This document shows positions 17,380 to 25,084 of a stretch of 35,075 nucleotides of DNA, piece after piece. The translations under genes and the position numbers were made by a program. Source of the stretch: Bradyrhizobium sp. NAS96.2. Its GTDB lineage: Bacteria > Pseudomonadota > Alphaproteobacteria > Rhizobiales > Xanthobacteraceae. Below the pieces are notes generated by a model. It was not told where the DNA came from. It saw nothing but the letters and a program-made list of their open reading frames with translations, and did not search any database. Numbering within the stretch: the first letter of the stretch is position 1; each line of letters opens with the position of its first letter. The stretch is from NCBI RefSeq assembly GCF_001908235.1, contig NZ_LGHK01000278.1, forward strand, positions 1 to 35,075, given 5' to 3'.

Positions 17380-19130
17380 CAGCGGGCCACTTCGCCTCGA
17401 TAGACCGTCTCGAACGCGACGCGGCGGTTGCCGCCGACGGTGGTGTCGAGCCGGTCGGTGATCGGCATCGTCGCGGCGCGCGATACCAGGATCAGCCGCG
17501 ATGGATCGACTCCGAGCGCGGTCAGCCTGCGCTGCACCTGCTCCGCCCGCTTGCGCCCCAGCGTCTTGTTGGTGCCTTCCGTGCCGCTCTGATCGGCATA
17601 GCCGACGATCCGCAGCCTGAGATCGTTGTTCGTGAGCAGCCCGGCAAGTTCGCGAAGGTGTTGTTCGGCCTGATCGTTGTCGAGGAATTCGTCTGAATTG
17701 TTGACGAAGAAGATCGCGGTCGAGGCGATGAAGCGGTCGAGCCGCGCCGCCGCGCCCTCGGCGACGGATTGCAGTTTTGCAACTTCCTCGCCGAGCTTCG
17801 CGGACTGCTCGCCGAGCTTGTCGTATTGCTCGGTCAGCCCGGCGTATTTCTGATCGCCGGACTTCGCCTGCGCGCTGATCGCCTCGCGCATCTGGTCGAG
17901 GCTCGCCTGCAAGCGCGTCAGGCTCTGCTGCAAGCCCGCAATGCCGGCCTGCGACGCCGCCGCCTGGTCCGGGGTGGCGACCTGCCCGATCTGGTTGACG
18001 ATCTTGTACGGCGCCGCGGCCGCAGCAAGCGCGTCGATCAACGGCGCGGTCTCCAGCTGGCTCGGCTCGATGCCCGAGACCGCCACGCTTGCCCTGCCGT
18101 GATCGAAATCGAGCCGCAACGGGAACGTGACCAGCAACGGCTGCGTCGCGGCGAGCTGCTCCAGCGTCGCATGGGTCCGCCGCTCCAAAAGGCTGCGCGA
18201 CACCGAGGTCGCGGCAAGCCAGAGCAACAACGCCAACACAGCGGCGAGCACGGCGAACAGGATCACCTTGCCGCGTCGGCTCGCGATCCGCCGCGGGGTA
18301 TCGTCGGTCTCGATCGCGGCTGCGAGCGAGGCGAGCATCGGGCCATCGCAATCCGCGCCGCGGTCGATGCGCTCGATCGCGTCGAAGAACAGCGAGTTGA
18401 TCCGGGCATTGTCGGCGGGACGCAGCGGTCCGAGGCACTCCGCCGCCAGGATGTAACGCGGCGAGGCGCGCAGCGCGAGCTGCCGTCCGCCGAAATCGAG
18501 CGTCTGCAGATTGCCTTCGCCGGCCAGCGCCTGCACGGAGAATTCGAGGATCGCAGCAACCATCGCGCTGAGCAGATCGGCGCGTTCGTCGGCGGTCGCC
18601 TCGCGCTTCCAGTCGGCGATCAGCCGGCCATTGCCGCGTTCGATGATCAGGAGCCGATTGATTTGCGGCGGGCGATCGGCGAGCACGAATTCGCTGATCG
18701 GGCGTCCCGTCACCAGCGACTTGACGCGCCCGACCCACAGCTGCGCCGAGGTCAGCGCATTGATGCGCTGCTCGAGCGAGGCCACCAGTTCCCGGAACGC
18801 ATTCGCGACCGCGGCGCTGACCAGCCGGCCGACGATCGGATAGAGCGCCTCGATCATCTGCTCGCGCGAATTCTTGATCTCGCTGCGGATCGCGGAGACC
18901 ACGACCGGCGCGATCGCGGTGGCGAGCTCGCGCGGCCGGTTGACCTCGGCGCGCTCTAGCGCCTCGACCAGAATGCCGGCGGTCGCCGTCTCCAGCCGAT
19001 CGGCATTGCCGACATAGCGCTGCAGCGAGTCGAGGTCAGCCTCGAGCGACGTCAGACGCGTCGCCTCGGGCTGAAACAGCAATGTCTTGAGCTGCTCGAT
19101 CTCGCGATTCTGGCCGGCAGCAGCTGCCAT
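17379..19130 (-). CDS. Membrane-anchored roadblock-like/OmpA-domain protein
   Basis: A 583-residue protein in several parts. Residues 1-150 are helical (IEQLKTLLFQPEATRL, then REQMIEALYPIVGRLVSAAV). Residues 150-250 look like a roadblock/longin-type domain (INRLLIIERGNGRLIADW...LSAMVAAILEFSVQAL). A single membrane span is at about 288-308, a BON-like segment at 320-380 and a coiled coil at about 395-455. An OmpA-type peptidoglycan-binding domain at 465-583 carries GYADQSG and GRKRAEQV. The N-terminus is predicted cytoplasmic and the OmpA domain periplasmic. The same head architecture occurs in cyanobacterial OmpA-family proteins. The start is 2 nt after the coiled-coil gene and the stop overlaps the GTPase gene. 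I infer it links the GTPase to the cell wall. Confidence 0.88.
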   Translation of the reverse strand: MAAAAGQNREIEQLKTLLFQPEATRLTSLEADLDSLQRYVGNADRLETATAGILVEALERAEVNRPRELATAIAPVVVSAIRSEIKNSREQMIEALYPIVGRLVSAAVANAFRELVASLEQRINALTSAQLWVGRVKSLVTGRPISEFVLADRPPQINRLLIIERGNGRLIADWKREATADERADLLSAMVAAILEFSVQALAGEGNLQTLDFGGRQLALRASPRYILAAECLGPLRPADNARINSLFFDAIERIDRGADCDGPMLASLAAAIETDDTPRRIASRRGKVILFAVLAAVLALLLWLAATSVSRSLLERRTHATLEQLAATQPLLVTFPLRLDFDHGRASVAVSGIEPSQLETAPLIDALAAAAAPYKIVNQIGQVATPDQAAASQAGIAGLQQSLTRLQASLDQMREAISAQAKSGDQKYAGLTEQYDKLGEQSAKLGEEVAKLQSVAEGAAARLDRFIASTAIFFVNNSDEFLDNDQAEQHLRELAGLLTNNDLRLRIVGYADQSGTEGTNKTLGRKRAEQVQRRLTALGVDPSRLILVSRAATMPITDRLDTTVGGNRRVAFETVYRGEVAR

Positions 19131-19132
19131 GC

Positions 19133-19498
19133 TTATTTGCCCGTGCGGCCGGTTCCCAATCCGCTGATGACGGTGCCGAGCTGGGTGATGGCCGCGCCGA
19201 CATCCTTCAGCGAGTCGAGGCGCTTCTGCTCGGTGTCGCGTTCGAGGTCGGAGAGCCTCGCCTGCAGCGCGGTGAGCTCGTTGGTGAAGTCGGCCTGCAT
19301 CTGCTTCAACGATGCCTGCATCTCTTCGCGCAGACCCGAGAGGTTGGTCTCAAGCGAACGTTGCGCGCCGCCGAACAGGAGGTCGCGGACCTGATCGATC
19401 GCCGCCATGCCATGCGCCGCCGGATCCGCGCCGTTGCCGGCCGCCGGAGCGTCTGCCGGTCCGTCCGTAGCCTTGGTCTGGCGCTCGATACCCTTCAT
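19133..19498 (-). CDS. Coiled-coil protein of the GTPase/OmpA operon
   Basis: A 121-residue soluble protein. After a disordered Ala/Gly-rich N-terminus it contains IDQVRDLLFGGAQRSLETNL (about residues 34-53) and a long coiled coil to about residue 108, then a glycine-rich end. The DQ-R-LLFG motif matches the IEQLKTLLFQ opening of the neighbouring OmpA-type protein, so the two may share a docking or oligomerisation element. AGGA precedes the ATG at 19498; the upstream in-frame ATG at 19555 has no such site. First gene of the three-gene unit. Confidence 0.75.
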   Translation of the reverse strand: MKGIERQTKATDGPADAPAAGNGADPAAHGMAAIDQVRDLLFGGAQRSLETNLSGLREEMQASLKQMQADFTNELTALQARLSDLERDTEQKRLDSLKDVGAAITQLGTVISGLGTGRTGK

Positions 19499-19658
19499 GG
19501 TCTTTTCCTGCTTACTCGTAGCTGCGCAATCCGGACCTGCCGCTTCAAAAAGCAAATCCGAAACAACCCTATAGCCAATTTTGCGGGCGCGGCCCAGAGA
19601 AAGGCGAGCAATCTCAGCAAGATCGACCGCTTGGTCGTGCGGTCGAGGGCAATTATTT

Positions 19659-20315
19659 CTAGTAAGTGATTGCCTTTATTGCGAGTTCCGTACGGTTCTT
19701 GACCTGGCATTTCTCCAGGATGGTGCTGACATAGTTCTTCACCGTGCCCTCGGCCAAATGCAATCGCTCGCCGATCTCGGTATTGCTCTTGCCCTCGACG
19801 ATCAGCGTGAGAATTTCATTCTCCCGCGCCGTCAGCCCGTCGCGAACCGGCAGCTTCGCCGAGACGCGCGGGCCGCGCAGCCGCTTGAACTCGTCGAGGA
19901 TGCGCGCGGCGACACCGGGCGAAAGCCCGGACTGGCCGTTGATGACCGCGCGGATCGTCGATGCGATCTCCTCCATCCTGGCATCCTTCAGGAGATACGC
20001 CTTGGCGCCCGCGCTGACCGCCTCGAAGATCAGATCGTTGGTCTCGAACGTCGTCAGCACCACGATATGGGTCTGCGGCAGCTCGCGGAGAATTCGCTGG
20101 GTCGCGGCAATGCCGTCGACACGCGGCATCTGCAGGTCCATCAGGATGACGTCCGGCCGGTAGCGCCGCGCGAACTCGATGGCCTGCTCGCCATCGGCCG
20201 CGCCGGGAAGGATCTCGAAATCGTCGTTCTGCTGGGCAAGCAGTGTGGCGATACCTTCCCTGATCAGGGTCTGATCCTCGGCAATCAGCACCCGTACCTT
20301 CTCAATCCTGCTCAC
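19659..20315 (-). CDS. NarL/FixJ-family response regulator
   Basis: A 218-residue two-component response regulator. The receiver domain (residues 7-122) has acidic residues AEDQ near 12-15, phospho-acceptor Asp60 (VILMDLQMP), the Thr of VVLTTF and the Lys of LLKD. The LuxR-type helix-turn-helix (about 152-215) reads LTARENEILTLIVEGKSNTEIGERLHLAEGTVKNYVSTI. It would bind DNA as a dimer after phosphorylation by the kinase encoded just upstream. The start is GTG with GGAAG before it. The 108-base gap to the kinase gene holds a palindromic repeat, so co-transcription is likely but not certain. Confidence 0.95.
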   Translation of the reverse strand: MSRIEKVRVLIAEDQTLIREGIATLLAQQNDDFEILPGAADGEQAIEFARRYRPDVILMDLQMPRVDGIAATQRILRELPQTHIVVLTTFETNDLIFEAVSAGAKAYLLKDARMEEIASTIRAVINGQSGLSPGVAARILDEFKRLRGPRVSAKLPVRDGLTARENEILTLIVEGKSNTEIGERLHLAEGTVKNYVSTILEKCQVKNRTELAIKAITY

Positions 20316-20349
20316 GGGCTTCCGTCATCCTCTCGAAGATCCTGTTGTC

Positions 20350-20404
20350 TTGTTGGTCGCGTTTTCTTGACGCGAACCGGTAGCCACTTCGCTCGAAAAC
20401 GCTC
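20350..20404. repeat. Interspersed palindromic repeat, copy 1
   Basis: A 55-base element, 49 of 55 identical and without gaps to 33193-33247. It contains inverted arms GCGTTTTC and GAAAACGC around an ACGCGAACCGG core. It lies between the two genes of the two-component system. Confidence 0.8.
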
Positions 20405-20423
20405 CGATTGCACGGCAACGACA

Positions 20424-21674
20424 TCAATCGGCCAGCACGCCGGCAGACGCCGCCGGCGGCACCGCTACGGGGAGCGATATCCGGACCAGCGTTCCCTGTC
20501 CGGGCGCGCTCTCCACCGCGCAGCTTCCGCCGACAAGTTCAGCAAATTCGGCCATTCCGATCAATCCGAAATGTCCGGGATGAGGGACCGCGGGATCGAA
20601 GCCATGACCGTCATCGCGGATCTCGACGACGAGCTTCCGGCCGACCGCCGCCGGTGCCTCGAAGGCGTGAAAGGAGACGCGGCGTGCCTGCGCATGGGCC
20701 TGGACGTTGCGCAGCGCCTCGCTGAGGATACGCTGAACCGTCAATCCGCAATCACGCAAGCCGGCACGCGCATCTTCATCGATCTGGATCGACACCCTGA
20801 CGCCGCTGCGTGCGGCGAAGTCGCTGAGCAGTCCCTCGACATCGGGATCGAGCTTCAGATCGTCTGACGTGCGCAGGCGATCGATCGCCTCGCGGGCGCG
20901 CGAGAGGCCACTCGCGGCGGCATCTTCCGCGGTCGCAAGGCTGTCCGCCACGCGCGCGGGATCGGCCGACAGATAATGCCTGATCAGCCGGATCTGGGTC
21001 AGCAGCGCAACGATCGAATGTACCAGCGTATCGTGCAGATCGCGCGCCAGCCGCAGCCGCGTTCGCGCCAGGGAGGCAAAGCGCACCTCCGCGCTCGCCG
21101 CCTCGAGCTGCTGCTCCATCAGGCGGCGGGCCCGGCGCTCGCTGCCGAGCAGCGTTTCCACCTGACGTCCGGCGAAATCCGGCATGGCGATGACGAAATA
21201 GTGCGACTGCGCGCCGTTCCACAGCACGACCGCCGTCATCGGCTGCGTGATATCAGGCGACGCACCACGCACACCGGCCAGCGCGATCGTGTCCCGCTGG
21301 CCGCTGGCGAGCGCCGCCAATTCGGCTTCCATGCCGACCAGCAGCATGCACTCGCAGCAATCGGCGCCGATTGCGGGAAGCCATTCGACCAGCCGGCCGA
21401 TCTTCCGCTGCATGCTCCGGTCGGCACCGATGACGGCGAGGCCGATGACGTTGGCTTCCGCGGCCGCAAGCAAATCCGCGCTCAGATTGATCATGCGTTG
21501 CCCATCACTCAGCGAGCAGCCCACTCTGGCGTAAGCCGGCAGCGGCCGCAAACGAATATGACTTTCGTCATAACCGATCCTGACCTTCGTCAGATGCCGC
21601 CGCCGCTCGAAATGCGGTTCTGTCCACGGATGAGCAACAGCGCAAGCCATGATGTGCCACATGACGGCGTCCAT
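20424..21674 (-). CDS. NarL-type sensor histidine kinase (HisKA_3)
   Basis: A soluble kinase of about 416 residues. A weakly conserved sensory region (roughly residues 1-190, PAS-like, with a cluster CCECM) leads to the HisKA_3 dimerisation helix with phospho-accepting His in LARDLHDTLVHSIVALLTQ. The ATPase domain has an N-box ILSEALRNVQAH and a G-box IRDDGHGFD followed by HFGLIGMAE. No membrane span is evident, so it senses an internal signal. The frame is open to 21923, but that part is Arg-rich and collides with the divergent gene at 21744; I placed the start at ATG 21674, with 21662 or 21650 as alternatives. No clear Shine-Dalgarno supports any of them. Partner is the response regulator downstream. 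Confidence 0.88.
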   Translation of the reverse strand: MDAVMWHIMACAVAHPWTEPHFERRRHLTKVRIGYDESHIRLRPLPAYARVGCSLSDGQRMINLSADLLAAAEANVIGLAVIGADRSMQRKIGRLVEWLPAIGADCCECMLLVGMEAELAALASGQRDTIALAGVRGASPDITQPMTAVVLWNGAQSHYFVIAMPDFAGRQVETLLGSERRARRLMEQQLEAASAEVRFASLARTRLRLARDLHDTLVHSIVALLTQIRLIRHYLSADPARVADSLATAEDAAASGLSRAREAIDRLRTSDDLKLDPDVEGLLSDFAARSGVRVSIQIDEDARAGLRDCGLTVQRILSEALRNVQAHAQARRVSFHAFEAPAAVGRKLVVEIRDDGHGFDPAVPHPGHFGLIGMAEFAELVGGSCAVESAPGQGTLVRISLPVAVPPAASAGVLAD

Positions 21675-21743
21675 GGCGATGCCGGCCGGTCGCCGGGCCT
21701 CGCGGAAGGTCGTCGTGCCAGTCGGCCAGGGTGTGAGCTGACA

Positions 21744-22052
21744 ATGAAGGGCGCGCCACGGAGATCGTCGGGTATCGAGCTGCGCATGTTGGCGGAAGCG
21801 GAGAAGCCCGCGCGGCGCCGGCGCCTGAGCGCGACCCAGAAGGTGGCGTTGCAGGAAGCGCTCACCGGCCGCCTGCAGCTGTACCCGCGCGGATATGCCG
21901 CGAGCAAGACCGGCCCGTTCCACTCACGACGCGCCATTCTCGGTCTGGTGCGCGCCGGCCTGATGAGCCTCAGCGCGACGGCGCGCTATGCGGCCGTGAC
22001 CAAGCGTGCGCGGGACACCTATGCAGCCCCGGTGACCAGCGAGAGCGAGTAA
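21744..22052 (+). CDS. Small basic hypothetical protein
   Basis: A 102-residue Arg/Lys/Ala-rich protein with a conserved-looking core LSATQKVALQEALTGRLQLYP and FHSRRAILGLVRAGLMSLSATARYAAVTKRA. It is divergent from the histidine kinase gene. Codon use is strongly GC3-rich, which supports coding on this strand rather than on the opposite N-terminal extension of the kinase frame. The pattern of a helix followed by a short loop and a second helix might bind nucleic acid, but no family is recognised. An alternative start is the ATG at 21783. Confidence 0.6.
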   Translation: MKGAPRRSSGIELRMLAEAEKPARRRRLSATQKVALQEALTGRLQLYPRGYAASKTGPFHSRRAILGLVRAGLMSLSATARYAAVTKRARDTYAAPVTSESE

Positions 22053-22088
22053 GCGCACGTCATCGGGCGTGGCATATCTTCCGCCGAC

Positions 22089-22178
22089 TCAATCCGGCAA
22101 GGGAGCCGCTGCCGGCTCCGCGAGGCAAGCAAGGGCGATCGACACGCCGATCGCGACGAGACGAATGTCATGCTTCAT
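22089..22178 (-). CDS. Possible 29-residue secreted or membrane peptide
   Basis: A short open frame with ATG preceded by GCGGAG at an ideal 7-nt spacing. It encodes two charged residues, then a hydrophobic run (LVAIGVSIALACLA) and an AEPAAA end, which reads like a signal peptide with almost nothing after it. It could be a small leader, a remnant or chance. It lies in an otherwise gene-free stretch (22053-22427) in which I see nothing else of note. Confidence 0.3.
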   Translation of the reverse strand: MKHDIRLVAIGVSIALACLAEPAAAPLPD

Positions 22179-22427
22179 TGAAGAACTCCGCGAGCCACCG
22201 CGGGGAAGATACGCCACGTCGTGAGCGCCGGTGCAGTCATCGACAACCGCACGCAGGAAGACAACAAAATTAAAGTGATGCGCTCGGGAGACCGGATTCA
22301 GGCGCCGTTCAGGGTTGCGCCATGGTCCAGCAAGGCTCGGCCGAAGCGCCGACGATCACGGCAATATGAAGCTAATCTGCGAAGACAATCTTTACAGTTT
22401 ACCTGCATATATGTCATCAATACCGGC

Positions 22428-22880
22428 ATGAACAGTTCACCGGCCCGTACCGGTTCGGCGCGGACATCCGCGCTCGCCGAAGACCTTCGCCTGTTGATCG
22501 GAACACTGAAGCGGCGGCTGCGCGAGCAGGGTCAACGCGACGACCTGCCGCCCTCCCAGGTCGCGGTGCTGCTGCGCCTCGAAAAGGACGGCCCCGCGAC
22601 CGTGTCCAGCCTGGCGCGGTCGGAGGGGATGCGTCCGCAGTCGATGAGCTCGGCGATTTCGGCGCTCGAGGCGGCGGGCCTGGTGCGCGGTGCGCCCGAT
22701 CCGGACGACGGCCGCCAGACCATCATGTCGCTCACCGATACTTGCCGCGAGCGGCTGCGCACCGGCCGCGCCGCTCGGCAGGACTGGCTGTCACGCACCA
22801 TTGCCGCACGGTTGTCGGCACGGGAACAGGATGAACTCGCCGCCGCGGTCGGCTTGCTGAAGCGGCTGGTCGCGGACTGA
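22428..22880 (+). CDS. MarR-family transcriptional regulator
   Basis: A 150-residue winged-helix regulator. The DNA-binding core is PPSQVAVLLRLEKDGPATVSSLARSEGMRPQSMSSAISALEAAGLV (about residues 41-86), with the wing APDPDDGRQTIMSLTD, as in MarR proteins that respond to small aromatic or phenolic ligands. The ATG has only a weak binding site. The start is set at 22428 because the sequence before it (22380-22415) is AT-rich and promoter-like, including a CATATATG palindrome (22406-22413) that might be its operator. It precedes the isochorismatase/MFS genes on the same strand and probably controls them. Confidence 0.92.
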   Translation: MNSSPARTGSARTSALAEDLRLLIGTLKRRLREQGQRDDLPPSQVAVLLRLEKDGPATVSSLARSEGMRPQSMSSAISALEAAGLVRGAPDPDDGRQTIMSLTDTCRERLRTGRAARQDWLSRTIAARLSAREQDELAAAVGLLKRLVAD

Positions 22881-22924
22881 GGCCGCGCCGATCGCGAGAC
22901 CCATCCGGTTGAAAGGAAACGATC

Positions 22925-23500
22925 ATGGCCCTTACGACGCTCGATCCGATCACTGCCCTCATCGTCGTCGATCTGCAGGCCGGGCTCGCCGGCGCGCCCT
23001 TCGTCAATCCGTTCGCAGACGTGGTGGCACGCGCCTGCGCGCTCATCACCGCGTTTCGGCGGCGCCGACTGCCGATCGTGCTGGTCAATGTCGACGGCAC
23101 GGCACCGGGACGAACCGAGCGCCCGCGCCACGACGGCGCGTTTCCCGATGGCTGGACCGACCTGCTCCCGGAGCTTGACCGGCAGCCGGGCGACATCGTC
23201 GTCACCAAACGGACCTGGGGCGCGTTCGCCAGCACCGATATCGAGAACCAGCTCCGAGCCCGCGGCGTTACCCATGTCGTGATCGTCGGCGTTGCGACCG
23301 GCACCGGCGTCGAATCCACGGCACGGCAGGCATTTGAGGCCGGCTTCAACGTCACGCTCGCGATCGACGCCATGACCGATGCGCGGCCGAACGCCCATGA
23401 CTACAGCATCGAGCACGTATTCCCGCGGCTCGGCGAAACCGGCTCGACGCAGGCGATCATCGATCTGCTTGAAAGGACCCACGCGCATGAACTGGCTTGA
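22925..23500 (+). CDS. Isochorismatase-like hydrolase lacking the usual cysteine
   Basis: A 191-residue alpha/beta protein of the isochorismatase/cysteine hydrolase superfamily. Asp16 (IVVDLQAGL), Lys95 (VVTKRTWGAF) and the cis-peptide segment GVATGTGVESTARQA (122-136) are present. At the position of the catalytic cysteine (normally GVxTxxCV) stands Gly128, so classical amidase chemistry is not expected. EntB-type isochorismatases also lack the cysteine. AAAGGAAAC precedes the ATG. It follows the MarR gene and overlaps the next gene by 14 nt. The likely role is handling an aromatic or vinyl-ether type metabolite, with the substrate unknown. Confidence 0.88.
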   Translation: MALTTLDPITALIVVDLQAGLAGAPFVNPFADVVARACALITAFRRRRLPIVLVNVDGTAPGRTERPRHDGAFPDGWTDLLPELDRQPGDIVVTKRTWGAFASTDIENQLRARGVTHVVIVGVATGTGVESTARQAFEAGFNVTLAIDAMTDARPNAHDYSIEHVFPRLGETGSTQAIIDLLERTHAHELA

Positions 23501-23816
23501 CCTCGTCGCCTACTTCTTCGGCGGCGCCTTCCTCACCAACGCAATCCCTCACGTGGTCGCCGGCATGATGGGCGAGCCGTTCCAGAGCCCGTTCGCGAAG
23601 CCGCCGGGCGAGGGCCTGTCCTCATCGACCGTCAACATCGTATGGGGCTTCTTCAACCTCGCCGTCGGATACCTGCTGGTCTGCCGCGTCGGCGACTTCG
23701 GCCTCCGAACCACCGGTGATGTCGCTGCGCTCGGTCTTGGCGGCCTCCTGATTGGCCTGTTCCTGGCGCGGCGGTTCGAACGGTTTCACGGCGGGAATGA
23801 TCCTCAGCGAACATGA
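23487..23816 (+). CDS. Small integral membrane protein
   Basis: A 109-residue protein with three predicted membrane segments (about residues 5-27, 47-66 and 77-97). The pattern AYFFGGAFLTNAIPHVVAGMMGEPFQSPFA recurs in small uncharacterised membrane proteins. It starts inside the isochorismatase gene (14-nt overlap, GAAAGGACC upstream) and its stop TGA shares ATGA with the MFS gene, so the three are translationally coupled. Function unknown; it may assist the exporter. Confidence 0.82.
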   Translation: MNWLDLVAYFFGGAFLTNAIPHVVAGMMGEPFQSPFAKPPGEGLSSSTVNIVWGFFNLAVGYLLVCRVGDFGLRTTGDVAALGLGGLLIGLFLARRFERFHGGNDPQRT

Positions 23817-25060
23817 GACGCGTATTTCGATCACTCGCGAGCTTCAACTACCGGGTCTGGGCGGCCGGCGCGCTGGTGTCCAACATCGGCACCTGGATGC
23901 AGCGCGCCGCCCAGGACTGGCTCGTCCTCACCCAGCTGACGAATCATAGCGCATCCGCCGTCGGCATCGTGATGGCGCTGCAATTCGGCCCGCAGCTGCT
24001 GCTGATGCCCTGGTCCGGCCTCGCCGCCGATCGCTTCAACCAGCGGCGGCTCCTGATGGTGACGCAGGCGACGATGGGCACGCTGTCGCTCATCCTCGGC
24101 ATTCTCACCGTCACCGGGCTGGTACAGCTCTGGCACGTCTATGTGTTTGCGTTTCTGTTCGGCTGCAGCGCCGCGCTGGATGCCCCGGTCCGCCAGACCT
24201 TCGTGGCCGAGCTGGTCGGCGATCGAGACCTGTCGAACGCCATTGCGCTGAATTCGACCTCGTTCAATGCCGCGCGCATGGTCGGCCCCGCGATGGCTGG
24301 CTTGCTCATTGCCTCAGTCGGCACCGGCTGGGCGTTCCTGTTCAACGGGGCGTCCTTCATGGCGGTGCTGACCTCGCTGTGCCTGCTGCGCAAATCCGAG
24401 CTTCGGCCGAATGCGCGCGCACTCCGCACCAGGGGCGGCATCACGGAAGGATTTCAGTATGTCTGGTCCCGCTCCGATCTCAGGGCGACCCTCGTCATGC
24501 TGTTCCTGATCGGCACCTTCGGGCTGAATTTTCCGATCTTCATCTCGACCATGGCGGTCGGCGTCTTCCATACCGACGCGCGGGGTTTTGGCCTGTTGTC
24601 ATCGATGATGGCGATCGGCACGATGTCGGGAGCGCTGCTGGCGGCAACCCGCGAGCGGCCGCGCTTTGTCGCGTTGATGCTGGGCTCCGCGATCTTCGGC
24701 GTCGGCTGCACCCTGGCCGCACTGGCGCCGAACTACTGGCTGTTTGCCGCCGCCCTCGTCGTGATCGGCATCGCTTCGTTGACAGTCTTGAATACCTCGA
24801 ACGCACTGATGCAGCTCTCTACCGAGCCAGCGATGCGTGGGCGTGTGATGGCGCTGCGGCTCGGCGTTGCGCTCGGCGGCACGCCGATCGGCGCACCGAT
24901 CGTCGGCTGGGTCGCCGATCATCTCGGCCCGCGCTGGGCGCTCGGCGTCGGCGCTGCCGCAGGCTTTGCCGCGGCACTCGTCGCGCTCGGGATGCTCTCG
25001 CAGGCAAACGCCGCGGCCGGGCATGGCAGCGGACACGGCAGCATGCCGCCGGCCGAATGA
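23813..25060 (+). CDS. MFS exporter, EntS/MFS_3-like
   Basis: A 415-residue major facilitator with 12 predicted membrane segments. The N-terminal FNYRVWAAGALVSNIGTWMQRAAQDWLVL (about residues 11-39) is typical of the MFS_3 group that includes the enterobactin exporter EntS. The inter-helix motif GLAADRFNQRRLL lies at 70-82, and the second half carries GIASLTVLNTSNALMQL and RGRVMALRLGVALGGTPIGAPIVGWVAD. Tail is His/Gly-rich (HGSGHGSM). Together with MarR and an isochorismatase-like protein this suggests export of a small aromatic compound or drug, a hypothesis only. First codons overlap the previous stop. Confidence 0.92.
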   Translation: MRRVFRSLASFNYRVWAAGALVSNIGTWMQRAAQDWLVLTQLTNHSASAVGIVMALQFGPQLLLMPWSGLAADRFNQRRLLMVTQATMGTLSLILGILTVTGLVQLWHVYVFAFLFGCSAALDAPVRQTFVAELVGDRDLSNAIALNSTSFNAARMVGPAMAGLLIASVGTGWAFLFNGASFMAVLTSLCLLRKSELRPNARALRTRGGITEGFQYVWSRSDLRATLVMLFLIGTFGLNFPIFISTMAVGVFHTDARGFGLLSSMMAIGTMSGALLAATRERPRFVALMLGSAIFGVGCTLAALAPNYWLFAAALVVIGIASLTVLNTSNALMQLSTEPAMRGRVMALRLGVALGGTPIGAPIVGWVADHLGPRWALGVGAAAGFAAALVALGMLSQANAAAGHGSGHGSMPPAE

Positions 25061-25084
25061 CCGGCGGCGCGACCGCACCGCGGC

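Noticed and set aside
16867..18738. Long minus-strand frame that joins the GTPase to the region of the OmpA-type gene
   Set aside because: Only its last 170 codons make sense; the rest is an out-of-frame reading of the OmpA-type gene.
21675..21923. N-terminal extension of the histidine kinase frame
   Set aside because: Arg-rich with no structure, and it would overlap the divergent small gene at 21744.
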